Below are positions 16,920 to 25,971 of a stretch of 64,000 nucleotides of DNA, in pieces. Under the pieces are notes generated by a model. That model was not told the DNA's origin and did not search any database. It saw only the letters and a program-made list of their open reading frames with translations. Position numbers and translations under genes: made by a program. Positions within the stretch are counted from its first letter, which is position 1, and each line of letters opens with the position of its first letter. This DNA comes from Holophagaceae bacterium (GTDB lineage Bacteria; Acidobacteriota; Holophagae; Holophagales; Holophagaceae), in the NCBI GenBank assembly GCA_021286765.1, contig JAJTBS010000001.1, positions 310,001 to 374,000 of the forward strand. Direction: 5' to 3'.

Positions 16920-18716
16920 ATGTTCGCGATCCGACCCGTCCACCTGTGGCTGGTGCTCGCGGCCCTCCTCCACGGAACCCTCCTTCAGGCGGGGCGGAAG
17001 GAAACCTGGGTGGAGGTGAGGTCTCCTCATTTCGTGGCTTACAGCGACGCAGGCGAGGCCGAGGCGCGGCGCATCCTCGAAGGCTTTGAAGGCATCCGGA
17101 GCGTGTTTAGCAAAGTCCTGCCCGGGATCAAGGTGGACCTCCACAAGCCTGTGGTCGTCATCGTGGCCGAGAACGAGGCGTCCATGCGGCGATTCGTCCC
17201 GGATCAGTTCGCGGGGAAGGACCCCAAGCGGTCTTCGGGCCTGTACCAGCGCGGCCGGGAGCGCGATCTGGCCATCGTGCGGCTGGATGCAGGGCACCAG
17301 GAGGACCAGCCCTTCGCCGTGGTCTTCCATGAGTACACCCACGCCATCGTGCACAACAACTTCTCGGCGCTGCCCACCTGGCTGGATGAGGGCATCGCGG
17401 AGTTCTACGGCTCCACTGAGATCCGTTCGAAACGGGTCTATCTGGGCCGCATCCCCTTCCACCATCTGGACCTTCTCCGGCGCGGCCGCATGCCTCTGAA
17501 GGCCCTGCTGCAGGTCAATCATGACTCGCCGGAATACATGGAAGGAAGCAAGGCGAATCAGTTCTACGCCCAGAGCTGGGCCATGGTGCACTACCTCTTC
17601 ATGGATGAAGAGGCCCGGAAGAGCGACATGTTCGCGGCCTACCTCCGGGCGCTCTCCAGGCAGACGGATCCTCTGGCCGCGGCCCAGGAGGGCTTTGGGG
17701 ATCTGGCCAAACTCGAGGGGCGGATCGCCCAGTACGTGTCGCGTCCCTCCCTCACCTTCTTTGACATGGCGCTGCAGGTCACCCTGTCTGACAAGGATTT
17801 CCGGGCCAGGCCGGTGGGCGAGGCCGAAGCCCTGGTGATCCGGGCGGAGGTCCTGGCCCAGTCACGGAAGGAAGAAGAGGCGGGGCTCCTTCTGGAGCAG
17901 GCCAAGGCCATGGATCCCCGCTCCGCGCCTGTGCAGGCCGCCCTGGGCCTGACCGCGATGCGGAAGGGGAACCTGTCTGTCGCCGAGCAGACCCTCCGGG
18001 GTGCCCTGGCGGCGGGATCGACCGATTTCCGGGTGCCCCTGCATCTGGCTGAGATGGCCTTGCAGCGGACTTTGGAGCCTCCGGCTTCTCCAGAGGTGAT
18101 TCTTGGGTGGCTGGAAGAGGCACGGCGACTGGAACCCGACTTCCCAGGCACCCACATGGCGCTCTGCCGGTTCCATTCCAGGGACCCGCGGGAGGCGGAG
18201 CAGGCCATCCAGGCTGGGAGGGCGGCCATCAAGCTGGCGCCTTCGGACATCACCCTGCGGCTGAACTTCGGTGGCGTGCTCATGGCCCTGGGCCGTGAGG
18301 AGGAAGCCAAGGAGATCGGAGAGCAGGTGGTGCGGATGGCCGGCGAGGGATGGGAACGGCAGGCGGTGGCCTCCTACCGCGAGCACCTGGCGCGCTTTCT
18401 GGAATACCGGGCCGCCCAGGCGAAGGCCGCTGAGGTGCCGCCACCGGCGCCTCCCGAGCCCGGCCCATCCCGTCCGCTGTCCCCCTTGAGCCCTTCCACC
18501 CCGCCGACCCGGGCCGGCGTCAAACCGCTGAAGTTCTGGCTGCCGGATTCCCTGGCCGGACTGCACAAGGAGGTGCAGGCCGCGGTGATGCAGGGGCGGC
18601 TGGATGAGGCGATCCAGATGGTCCAGGCGGCCATTCCCAAGGCCAAGGGCCCCTACGAGAAGCCTTCCCTCAAGGCCCTGCTGGATCACCTCAAGGGCCG
18701 GAAGGCCGGGTATTGA
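16920..18716 (+). CDS. Secreted gluzincin-like peptidase with TPR repeats (DUF1570-like)
   Basis: 598 aa with a hydrophobic N-terminal signal (about residues 7-22) and a GGAGG before the ATG. The HEYTH zinc motif lies at 137-141 and the third ligand candidate at E157 in WLDEGIAEFYG, the pattern of DUF1570-type and related gluzincins. Residues about 300-470 consist of helical repeats of TPR type (for example LLLEQAKAMDPRSAPVQAALG and RAAIKLAPSDITLRLNFG). A Pro-rich linker at about 500-540 precedes a last helical pair. It is probably a periplasmic or surface metallopeptidase; the substrate is unknown. Confidence 0.83.
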   Translation: MFAIRPVHLWLVLAALLHGTLLQAGRKETWVEVRSPHFVAYSDAGEAEARRILEGFEGIRSVFSKVLPGIKVDLHKPVVVIVAENEASMRRFVPDQFAGKDPKRSSGLYQRGRERDLAIVRLDAGHQEDQPFAVVFHEYTHAIVHNNFSALPTWLDEGIAEFYGSTEIRSKRVYLGRIPFHHLDLLRRGRMPLKALLQVNHDSPEYMEGSKANQFYAQSWAMVHYLFMDEEARKSDMFAAYLRALSRQTDPLAAAQEGFGDLAKLEGRIAQYVSRPSLTFFDMALQVTLSDKDFRARPVGEAEALVIRAEVLAQSRKEEEAGLLLEQAKAMDPRSAPVQAALGLTAMRKGNLSVAEQTLRGALAAGSTDFRVPLHLAEMALQRTLEPPASPEVILGWLEEARRLEPDFPGTHMALCRFHSRDPREAEQAIQAGRAAIKLAPSDITLRLNFGGVLMALGREEEAKEIGEQVVRMAGEGWERQAVASYREHLARFLEYRAAQAKAAEVPPPAPPEPGPSRPLSPLSPSTPPTRAGVKPLKFWLPDSLAGLHKEVQAAVMQGRLDEAIQMVQAAIPKAKGPYEKPSLKALLDHLKGRKAGY

Positions 18717-18833
18717 GCGCTTCCAGCCTGGGGCCCTGCGGGCCGGGACCCTGGGGATGCGGCGGATCGGGCACACTGGAGGTGGCTCCGGGACCACCCT
18801 CGGGCCCCCCTGGACGATTCTGCAGAGGCCTCC

Positions 18834-20363
18834 ATGCACCACGAACGCATCGCGATCATCGACTACGGCAGCCAGTACACCCGGCTCATCACCCGGCGGC
18901 TGCGGGAGCTTGGCGCCTTCGGCCTGGTGTACAACAGCGGCACCACGGCCCAGGAGATTGCGGGGGCGGACCTCAAGGGCGTGATCCTGTCAGGCGGGCC
19001 CAACTCGGTGCTGGAACCCGGCGCCCCGGACCTGGACCCGGCGATTCTGGCATTGGGCGTACCCATCCTGGGCATTTGCTACGGCCAGCAGCTCCTGGCC
19101 CGCAACCTCGGCGGCCAGCTGCACCGCTCCGCCAGCCGGGAGTACGGCAAGGCCGACATCCAGGCCATACCTGAGCTATCCATGCTGTTCGAGGGCTTGC
19201 CCCACGCCCAGCAGGTGTGGATGAGTCACGGTGACCACGTGGAGGTGGCCCCGGCGGGATTCACCGTCACGGCGAAGACACCCAGCGTGCCGGTGGCGGC
19301 CATGGAGGATCCCAAGCGGGGGATCTACTGCCTCCAGTTCCATCCCGAGGTCACCCACAGCGCCCAGGGCACGCCCCTGCTGCTGAATTTCCTCAAGTGC
19401 TGCGGCATGGCGCTGGACTGGAACGCAGGCAACTTTATCGATGAGAAGGTCAAGGCCATCCGCGCCCAGGTGGCTGCCGGAACGGTCGTGCTGGGCCTCA
19501 GCGGCGGCGTGGATTCCAGCGTCGCGGCGCTGCTGCTGCACAAGGCCATCGGCCGGCAGCTGACCTGTGTGTTCGTGGACCACGGCCTCATGCGCAAGGA
19601 CGAGATGAAGCAGGTGCAGGCCTACTTCGCGCCCTTCGAGCTGAACGTCATCTGGGTGGATGCCTCGGATGAATTCCTGGGCGCGCTGGCGGGCGTCACC
19701 GATCCCGAGCAGAAACGCAAGATCATCGGCGGGAAATTCATCGAGGTCTTTGAGCGGGAAGCGGGCAAGGTGAAGGCCGATTTCCTTGGCCAGGGCACCA
19801 CCTACCCGGATGTGATCGAATCGAGCGGCATCGGCGGCGCCATTCTTGTGAAGTCGCACCACAATGTGGGCGGCCTGCCCGAGCGCATGAAGCTCAAACT
19901 CGTGGAGCCCCTCCGCGAGCTGTTCAAGGATGAGGTTCGCGCCACGGGCTTGGCCCTGGGGCTGCCCGAAGAGATGAACCAGCGGCACCCCTTCCCGGGC
20001 CCCGGGCTCGCCGTGCGCCTCCCCGGCGCCATCACCCGCGAGCGGGCCACCATCCTGCAGAACGCGGATGCCATCTTCCTCCAGGAGCTGCGGGAGAGCG
20101 GCTGGTACGCGAAGACCAGCCAGGCCTTTGCCGTGCTGCTGCCCGTGCAGACCGTGGGCATCATGGGCGACGAGCGCACCTTCGAGTGGATGTGCGCCCT
20201 GCGGGCCGTGACTTCGGAAGATTTCATGACCGCCGACTGGGCGCGCCTGCCCCACGAGCTGCTGGACCGCATCGCCCAGCGCATCGTGCGGGAGGTGCGA
20301 GGCATCAACAGAGTGGTCTTCGACATCACCAGCAAGCCACCGGCCACCATCGAGTACGAATAG
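18834..20363 (+). CDS. guaA: GMP synthase (glutamine-hydrolysing)
   Basis: 509 aa. It converts XMP to GMP with glutamine and ATP. The N-terminal class I amidotransferase domain has nucleophile C82 in GICYGQQLL and the His/Glu pair in FHPEVTH. The ATP-pyrophosphatase domain carries the P-loop GLSGGVDSSVAA at about 221. The C terminus GINRVVFDITSKPPATIEYE is the conserved dimerisation end. The following unknown gene starts on the last base of the guaA stop codon. Confidence 0.98.
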   Translation: MHHERIAIIDYGSQYTRLITRRLRELGAFGLVYNSGTTAQEIAGADLKGVILSGGPNSVLEPGAPDLDPAILALGVPILGICYGQQLLARNLGGQLHRSASREYGKADIQAIPELSMLFEGLPHAQQVWMSHGDHVEVAPAGFTVTAKTPSVPVAAMEDPKRGIYCLQFHPEVTHSAQGTPLLLNFLKCCGMALDWNAGNFIDEKVKAIRAQVAAGTVVLGLSGGVDSSVAALLLHKAIGRQLTCVFVDHGLMRKDEMKQVQAYFAPFELNVIWVDASDEFLGALAGVTDPEQKRKIIGGKFIEVFEREAGKVKADFLGQGTTYPDVIESSGIGGAILVKSHHNVGGLPERMKLKLVEPLRELFKDEVRATGLALGLPEEMNQRHPFPGPGLAVRLPGAITRERATILQNADAIFLQELRESGWYAKTSQAFAVLLPVQTVGIMGDERTFEWMCALRAVTSEDFMTADWARLPHELLDRIAQRIVREVRGINRVVFDITSKPPATIEYE

Positions 20364-20809
20364 TGGCCAAGCGCAACGAACCCGTCCGCAAATCGGTGAA
20401 GGATGTCCTGGAGGACCTGCTGGCGGGCCATCGCGAGGCCGCCTTCAGCGGGCCGGAATCGGCCCTGAAATACCTGCGCCGCACCTTCGAGAGCCAGGGC
20501 AGCCTGCCGAATGCCGTGAAGGCGGTGGCCTTTGATCTGAGCGCCGACGCCCAGGGACAGTGCGGGCAGTGGGAGGCCTGCGCGGAGTCCGCGGCGCAGG
20601 TGCTCAGCTACTTGCCGGAGTTGGAGGCGGCCTTTCCCCACGAGTACCGGCGGATGCTGGAAGGGCTGACCTGTTTTGAGCGGGGTATCCAGGCCCACAG
20701 CGAGCTGGGTGACTTCCATGCCGCCCTGGAGCTCTGTGATCAGGCGATCGCCCTGGGGCTGGGCGCGCACTATTCGGCCAAGCGGGATTCGCTGGAATGG
20801 GCCCGCTGA
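20363..20809 (+). CDS. Hypothetical helical protein coupled to guaA
   Basis: 148 aa read from a GTG at 20363 that shares one base with the guaA TAG (TAGTG), so translation is likely re-initiated from guaA. The N terminus is basic (AKRNEPVRKSVKDVLEDLL). The rest is predicted helical, with a TPR-like pair around FERGIQAHSELGDFHAALELCDQAIALG. I see no catalytic motif, signal peptide or membrane segment and do not recognise a family. The coupling suggests expression with guaA rather than a shared reaction. Confidence 0.7.
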   Translation: MAKRNEPVRKSVKDVLEDLLAGHREAAFSGPESALKYLRRTFESQGSLPNAVKAVAFDLSADAQGQCGQWEACAESAAQVLSYLPELEAAFPHEYRRMLEGLTCFERGIQAHSELGDFHAALELCDQAIALGLGAHYSAKRDSLEWAR

Positions 20810-20909
20810 GGCTCCTCCGACTCGACTACCCGGGTGTTCCGGCCTGTGCGATGATCTCGAAGTACAGCCAGCCCCCATGGATACCGTTGAGAACGCACAC
20901 GGGGAAGCC

Positions 20910-21992
20910 ATGACCCACGACATGCAGGTGGTCCCGCAGCAGGTGAGCGTCCTCATCGTGGACGACCTGGCCATCGTGCGGCTCTCCCTGCGGCACATCC
21001 TGACGAAGTCGGGCTACCGCTGCCGCGAGGCGGAGGACGTGGCCGCTGCGCTGGCCGTGCTGGACGAGGACACCATCGACCTGATCCTCTGCGACATCCA
21101 GATGCCCGGAGCCTCCGGCTTGGACCTGGTGAAGGCCATCAAGCACCGGATTCCCGATACCTCCGTGGTCATGGTCAGTTCCCTGGAGGATGCCGAGACG
21201 GCCATCGAGTGTCTCCAGCGGGGCGCCTTCGGCTACGTCCTGAAGCCCTACCAGCCCCGGGAGATCCTGGTGCAGGTCAACTCGGCCCTGCGGCGCCGCA
21301 TGCTGGAGATCGCCTTCCGGGACCGGGAGGCGCAGCTGGCCCAGAAGGTGCGGGAACAGACGCTCGAGATCCGGGACTCCCGGGAAGAGATCGCGCTCCG
21401 GCTCATCGCGGCGAGCGAGCACCGCGACAACGAGACCGGCATGCATGTGCGGCGGATCGGCCTCTATGCCGCGGAGATGGCCCGCCTGCTGGGCTGGGAC
21501 CTGCAGGGCGTGGATACGATCCGGGCGGCCGCCCCCATGCATGACATCGGCAAGATCGGCGTGCCGGACGCGATCCTGCAAAAACCCAGCGCCCTCACGG
21601 AGGACGAGTGGGTGACCATGAAGCGCCACACGACCATGGGCGCCACCATCCTCAAGGGGTCCACGGTGCCATTCATCCAGATGGGGGCCCGCATCGCCAT
21701 CGGCCACCATGAGAAGTGGGATGGCAGCGGCTACCCGAAGGGGCTGCGGGGCGAGGCCATCACCCTGGAGGCCCGGATCACCGCCTTGGTGGATGTCTAC
21801 GATGCCGTGAGCAACCGCCGGCACTACAAGGAACCCTGGCCCGAAGAGCAGGTGGTGGAGCTGATCCGCAAGGGCTGCGGCCACCACTTCGACCCGAGCC
21901 TGGTGGACCTCTTCCTGGCGAACCTGGAGCGCTTCCGGGCGATCCTGAACGCAAACCCGGACGAGGCCCACGACGAGGACCCCGGCATCTGA
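20910..21992 (+). CDS. Response regulator with HD-GYP phosphodiesterase domain
   Basis: 360 aa. The ATG at 20910 follows GGGGAAG; an in-frame ATG at 20877 without a ribosome site is the alternative. Receiver: D18-D19, phospho-acceptor D62 in LILCDIQMPG and Lys in LKPYQPRE. After a coiled linker (about 130-165) comes the HD-GYP domain with MHDIGKIGVPD and HHEKWDGSGYP plus the downstream DVYDAVSNRR. The HD and GYP residues are intact, so cyclic-di-GMP hydrolysis controlled by phosphorylation is likely. No cognate kinase is adjacent. Confidence 0.94.
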   Translation: MTHDMQVVPQQVSVLIVDDLAIVRLSLRHILTKSGYRCREAEDVAAALAVLDEDTIDLILCDIQMPGASGLDLVKAIKHRIPDTSVVMVSSLEDAETAIECLQRGAFGYVLKPYQPREILVQVNSALRRRMLEIAFRDREAQLAQKVREQTLEIRDSREEIALRLIAASEHRDNETGMHVRRIGLYAAEMARLLGWDLQGVDTIRAAAPMHDIGKIGVPDAILQKPSALTEDEWVTMKRHTTMGATILKGSTVPFIQMGARIAIGHHEKWDGSGYPKGLRGEAITLEARITALVDVYDAVSNRRHYKEPWPEEQVVELIRKGCGHHFDPSLVDLFLANLERFRAILNANPDEAHDEDPGI

Positions 21993-22033
21993 GCGTGGGT
22001 GTAGGCTGGTGGCCCGCCCGCTCGGAGGCCGCC

Positions 22034-23116
22034 ATGAAGCTCACCGACTACCGCACCCTGGGTCGCTCTGGCCTGCGCGTCAGCCCACTCTGCCTTGGAA
22101 CCATGACCTTCGGCAGCGACTGGGGCTGGGGCGCCGATGTGGCCGAAAGCCGGGCCATGCTGGAGGCCTATCTGCGCGGCGGCGGCAACTTCATCGACAC
22201 GGCCAACATCTACACCAAGGGCCACAGTGAGGCCATCCTGGGCGACTACTTCGCCGAGCGCGGCGGCCGCGATCAGGTGGTGCTGGCCACCAAATTCTGC
22301 GGCAGCCTCCACCGGGGCGATCCCAACGGGGGCGGGGCCGGGCGCAAGGCCATCCAGCAGCAGCTGGAGCAGAGCCTGCGCCGCCTGCGCACAGACTGTG
22401 TGGACCTCTACTGGATGCACTTCGACGATCCCCATACGCCCATTGACGAAACCATGCGGGCCTTGGACGACCTGGTGCGGGCGGGGAAGATCCGCTACCT
22501 CGGCGTGTCCGACACGCCGGCCTGGAAGGTGGTGCAGGGGCAGTGCGAGGCGCAGTCCAGGGGCTGGTCCCCGTTCATCGCCCTGCAGATCGAGTACTCG
22601 CTCATCGAGCGCACCGTGGAGCATGACCTGCTGCCCATGGCGCAGGCTTGCGGGCTTGGCGTCACGCCCTGGTCGCCGCTGAAGGGAGGGCTGCTGACCG
22701 GCAAGTACGGACGGAACAAACAGCCCCAGGGCGAAGGCCGCCATGTCCCCGGCGTGTCGAAGAGCCTGACGGACCGCAACTACGCCATCATCGAGGCCGC
22801 CGAGGCGGTCGCGGGCGAGCTGGGTACCGGCGTGGCCCAGGTGGCCCTGGCCTGGGTGCTGGCACGGCCCGGGGTGGCGAGCCCGATCCTCGGCGCACGG
22901 ACGCTGGCCCAGCTGGAAGGGAACCTGGCCTCCCTGGCGTTGGACCTTCCCGCAGAGCTCGTGGCCCGGTTGGATGCGGCCAGCGCACCCGCGCCCATCT
23001 TCCCCCACGGCTTCCTGGCGAACACGCGGCACGTGATGCAGAGCGGCGCCACCATCAATGGTGTGGCCTCAGATCCCTGGGCCCTGGCGCCGGCCACCGA
23101 TCAAGAACGCTGGTGA
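22034..23116 (+). CDS. Aldo/keto reductase
   Basis: 360-aa NADPH-dependent (beta/alpha)8 barrel oxidoreductase. GGAGG precedes the ATG. The tetrad is visible: Asp and Tyr in FIDTANIYTKGHSE, Lys in VVLATKFCG and His in LYWMHFDDP. The cofactor region includes the C-terminal SPILGARTLAQLEGNL. It resembles the AKR11/AKR12 (YajO/YhdN-like) branch. The substrate is not predictable. A long imperfect hairpin follows the stop, between this gene and the convergent NrfD gene. Confidence 0.93.
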   Translation: MKLTDYRTLGRSGLRVSPLCLGTMTFGSDWGWGADVAESRAMLEAYLRGGGNFIDTANIYTKGHSEAILGDYFAERGGRDQVVLATKFCGSLHRGDPNGGGAGRKAIQQQLEQSLRRLRTDCVDLYWMHFDDPHTPIDETMRALDDLVRAGKIRYLGVSDTPAWKVVQGQCEAQSRGWSPFIALQIEYSLIERTVEHDLLPMAQACGLGVTPWSPLKGGLLTGKYGRNKQPQGEGRHVPGVSKSLTDRNYAIIEAAEAVAGELGTGVAQVALAWVLARPGVASPILGARTLAQLEGNLASLALDLPAELVARLDAASAPAPIFPHGFLANTRHVMQSGATINGVASDPWALAPATDQERW

Positions 23117-23142
23117 AGACGGCGGCCGGGACCGGCGATTCG

Positions 23143-23209
23143 CCGCCAAAACGCCAGGGAACCTAGGCCTGAAAAGGCATCTTGAGTGGTATCCGTGGCG
23201 TCTTGGCGG
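23143..23209. terminator. Long stem between convergent genes, possible bidirectional terminator
   Basis: Arms 23143-23156 and 23196-23209 pair over 14 bp with a single mismatch, across a 39-nt loop. It fills the 110-nt gap between the stop codons of the aldo/keto reductase (+) and the NrfD-family gene (-). There is no clear T-tract on either strand, so termination is only suggested by position and pairing. Confidence 0.35.
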
Positions 23210-23226
23210 GGGACTTGACCTTTGGC

Positions 23227-24489
23227 TCAGTGGGCTTGGACCGGCTCGGTTCCGGGTTCGGCTTCGGCGGACCTGCGTCCCTTGGAGATGGTGAACTCGC
23301 CCAGCATCATGGGTACGGCCGCCTTCAGCATGATGGTGAAGACCAGGAAGCCGATGGCGAAGATGCCTGCCGCCACCGCGATCTCCGTGAAGGAGGGGGT
23401 GTAGACGTAGATCTCGCCGAGGGCGTCGGGGGTGAGGCCGGGGATGATGAGGCCCATGCCCTTCTCGATGTAGACGCTGGCGTAGATCAGCACACACCCG
23501 AGATTCAGCAGCTTCCAGTTCGTCCGGAACTTCGGCACCAGGAACAGGATGAAGGCGATGAACCCAAAGATGATGGAAGCCCAGGCATAGGGCACCAGGG
23601 TGTTGTGGCCCTTGAGGCCGAACAGCAGGTACTGGAAGTAGACCACGTGCTCCGTGCCCGAGTAGAGCTCCTTGAAGGACTCCGCGGCCGTGAGGAAGAG
23701 GTTGAAGCCCATGGTGTAGGCCATGAGTTCGGCGATCTTGAAGATGGCCTCATCCTTGATGCTGAGCTTCGTCGTCTTCCGCAGGACCTGCAGGAGGATG
23801 AGCAGGATGGCCGGGCCCGAGCAGAAGGCCGAGGCCAGGAAGCGCGGCGCCAGGATGGCCGAGTTCCAGAAGGGGCGGGCGCCCAGGCCGTTGTAGAGGT
23901 AGGCGGTGACGGTGTGGATGCTCACGGCCATGGGGATGGAGAGGAGCACCAGCGGCGTGACGATCTTCTTCACGTAGTGGCGCTCGGTGTAGGCGCAGTA
24001 GAGCAGGTAGGTCACCACGAAGTAGTTCAGCACCAGGTAGGCGTTCAGGACGAGCACGTCCCAGGCCAGCATGGACTGAGGCCAGTTCAGGCGCCCCACG
24101 AGGGGCATGATGTGCCAGAAGCGGTCGGGCCGTCCGATGTCCACCATGACGAAGCCCAGGCACATCACCAGGGCGCTGATGGCCAGCATCTCGCCCAGGA
24201 TGGTGATCTCCTTGATGGGCTCCCAGTCGTAGATGTAGGCGGGGATGACCAGCATGATGGCGGCGGCGGCCACGCCCACCAGGAAGGTGAAGTTGCCGAT
24301 GTAGAAGCCCCACGAGACCTGGTCCCGCATCTTGGTGACGATGAGCCCCTCGTTCAGCTGGCCGATGTAGGCCCCCGTCCCGATGGCGATGAGGAGCAGC
24401 AGGAAGCCCACCCAGGCGTAGTAGTACTTGCTGCCGTGGGTGACGATCTGGATCGTATCGGTGATGAATTGCCGGAAGTTCCGCAGCAT
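23227..24489 (-). CDS. NrfD/PsrC-family quinone-interacting membrane subunit
   Basis: 420 aa with about ten hydrophobic helices and short polar loops, of the NrfD/PsrC/HybB type that exchanges electrons between the (mena)quinone pool and a periplasmic iron-sulfur partner. Recognisable stretches are SWGFYIGNFTFLVGVAAAA, the VDIGRPDRFWH loop and WNSAILAPRFLASAF, which line the quinol site in relatives. It starts 4 nt after the Tat-exported ferredoxin gene. With that gene and the cytochrome upstream it forms a complex comparable in composition to parts of Dsr, Act or Geobacter Cbc complexes. The direction of electron flow is not known. Confidence 0.9.
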   Translation of the reverse strand: MLRNFRQFITDTIQIVTHGSKYYYAWVGFLLLLIAIGTGAYIGQLNEGLIVTKMRDQVSWGFYIGNFTFLVGVAAAAIMLVIPAYIYDWEPIKEITILGEMLAISALVMCLGFVMVDIGRPDRFWHIMPLVGRLNWPQSMLAWDVLVLNAYLVLNYFVVTYLLYCAYTERHYVKKIVTPLVLLSIPMAVSIHTVTAYLYNGLGARPFWNSAILAPRFLASAFCSGPAILLILLQVLRKTTKLSIKDEAIFKIAELMAYTMGFNLFLTAAESFKELYSGTEHVVYFQYLLFGLKGHNTLVPYAWASIIFGFIAFILFLVPKFRTNWKLLNLGCVLIYASVYIEKGMGLIIPGLTPDALGEIYVYTPSFTEIAVAAGIFAIGFLVFTIMLKAAVPMMLGEFTISKGRRSAEAEPGTEPVQAH

Positions 24490-24493
24490 GGCC

Positions 24494-25429
24494 TCACACC
24501 CCGTAGAAGTAGAAGAAGTTGGGTTGGGTGTTCAGTTCTTCCTTGAGCTTGAAGACGCGCTTGTTCTCAAGGACGTAGCGGATCTCGCTCTCCTTGTCGA
24601 GGAGGTTGCCGAACTTGCGGGAGCCAGTGGGGCAGATCTCCACGCAGGCCGGGTAGAGGCCCTTGCGGGTGCGCTGGACGCAGAAGGTGCACTTCTCCAC
24701 CACGCCCTTGGGCCGGGGCCGGTTGCCCAGGTAGTGGGTCTCCGTGTTGACCTGGTCCGGCGGCAGGTTCGGCTCGCCCCAGTTGAAGTGGCGGGCACCG
24801 TAGGGGCAGGCGGCCATGCAGTAGCGGCAGCCGATGCACCAGTTGTAGTCCACCACCACGATGCCGTCCTTTTCGCGCCAGGTGGCGCCCACCGGGCAGA
24901 CCTTCACGCAGGGGGGCTTCTTGCACTGCTGGCACTGGACGGGCATGTAGAAGTGGCCCTCGCGGGGGACTTCATCGGGGTTGTAATACTGCTCCGCGTG
25001 CTGGAGGTTGACGCCTTCCTCCTTGTCCAGCTCGAGCACGCGAATCCACTGCACCTCCGGGGTGCGGGACTGGTTGTTCTCCTTCACGCAGGCGTGGACG
25101 CAGCGGCGGCACCCGATGCAGCGGCTGAGATCCAGGGCGTAGCCGAAGATCACGCCGGGCATGGGGGGCGTGGTGCCGACCTTCACGTCCTTGCCGTATT
25201 TCGCCTTGTATTCCTTCTCCAGGCGGGCGATGACGGAGAGGACTTCCTCTTTTGAAAGCTCCCGGAAGTTGTGCTGGAGGAACTCCTCCTTGCTGAGGGT
25301 GCCGCAGCCGGTGAGGGCGGTGGCCACGGCGGCCACGCCGGCCCCAAGGAAGTCGCGGCGGTCCAGCCCGCAACCGCCGGGGGCCTCATCCGCATGGTCC
25401 GGCAGGGAAGTGAGTTTGCCGTCTGTCAT
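24494..25429 (-). CDS. Tat-exported 4x[4Fe-4S] ferredoxin-type subunit
   Basis: 311 aa. The N terminus carries a twin-arginine signal (DRRDFLGAGVAAVATALTG) followed by Cys, so it may be periplasmic and lipid-anchored. Four ferredoxin Cys sets follow: CIGCRRCVHAC, CQQCKKPPCVKVC, CIGCRYCMAAC and CTFC...CVEICP, giving 16 ligands for four [4Fe-4S] clusters, as in DsrO/NrfC/PsrB proteins. The ATG overlaps the cytochrome stop by 4 nt. It should wire the NrfD-type membrane subunit to the tetraheme cytochrome on the outer face of the inner membrane. Confidence 0.93.
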   Translation of the reverse strand: MTDGKLTSLPDHADEAPGGCGLDRRDFLGAGVAAVATALTGCGTLSKEEFLQHNFRELSKEEVLSVIARLEKEYKAKYGKDVKVGTTPPMPGVIFGYALDLSRCIGCRRCVHACVKENNQSRTPEVQWIRVLELDKEEGVNLQHAEQYYNPDEVPREGHFYMPVQCQQCKKPPCVKVCPVGATWREKDGIVVVDYNWCIGCRYCMAACPYGARHFNWGEPNLPPDQVNTETHYLGNRPRPKGVVEKCTFCVQRTRKGLYPACVEICPTGSRKFGNLLDKESEIRYVLENKRVFKLKEELNTQPNFFYFYGV

Positions 25430-25971
25430 CGGGCGCCCCCTTTCTTGGTCTGGATGTCTTCAGGCCGCGTGGGCGGTGGCATGGGTTTGAGGGCCGCGAA
25501 GCGGGGGGAGTGGGGGTTGTGGCAGTTGACGCAGAGCAGGTACTGCTTCTGGCCGTTCCAGCTGCCAGTGCGCTTGCCGTGGATGCCCACGCGCCAGTCG
25601 CGGAACTTGTCGCCGTGGCACTGGCCGCAGAGCTTGTAGGAGGCCGTGAACTCGACCTTCTCACCGCTGGCCAGATGCAGGTTGTCGCGGCTGTTGGCGT
25701 CATGGCAGTCCAGGCACCAGCGGGACTCGGGGCCGTGCTTGAGCTCGATCTCGCTGTGCATGGCCAGCTCACGGCGCTTGGTGTCCACCTTCAGCTGCTT
25801 TCCGTCGTGGCAGCCCGTGCAGGGGAAGATCCCCTCGGTGAAGGGGGGCTTCGGCACCTGGATGCCCTCCTGGGCGACGGGCTCCGCCTTCTTGGGCGGC
25901 TCCTTGGCGCCGGCAGCCAGCCCCGCCAAGAGCAGGGCCAGGCCTGCGGATCGGATCAGGCGTGCGGTCAT
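25426..25971 (-). CDS. Periplasmic tetraheme cytochrome c
   Basis: 181 aa with a cleavable signal (hydrophobic residues 9-20, then AGA-K). Four CxxCH heme sites begin at C51 (CTGCH), C86 (CLDCH), C115 (CGQCH) and C147 (CVNCH). Extra His residues around 72, 79 and 131 could be sixth ligands. The ATG overlaps the DUF2339 stop by 4 nt and the gene overlaps the ferredoxin start by 4 nt. It is the likely exit or entry point for electrons between the quinol complex and other periplasmic cytochromes. Confidence 0.92.
   Translation of the reverse strand: MTARLIRSAGLALLLAGLAAGAKEPPKKAEPVAQEGIQVPKPPFTEGIFPCTGCHDGKQLKVDTKRRELAMHSEIELKHGPESRWCLDCHDANSRDNLHLASGEKVEFTASYKLCGQCHGDKFRDWRVGIHGKRTGSWNGQKQYLLCVNCHNPHSPRFAALKPMPPPTRPEDIQTKKGGAR

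Noticed and set aside
14960-16921. Minus-strand open frame of 653 codons opposite glyS
   Set aside because: Shadow of a clearly recognised synthetase gene; His/Gln/Gly/Leu-biased without motifs.
23227-25971. Assignment as a true DsrMKJOP sulfite-reduction complex
   Set aside because: No DsrM or DsrK gene is present and the cytochrome has four hemes rather than the three of DsrJ. Only the NrfD and ferredoxin parts are comparable.
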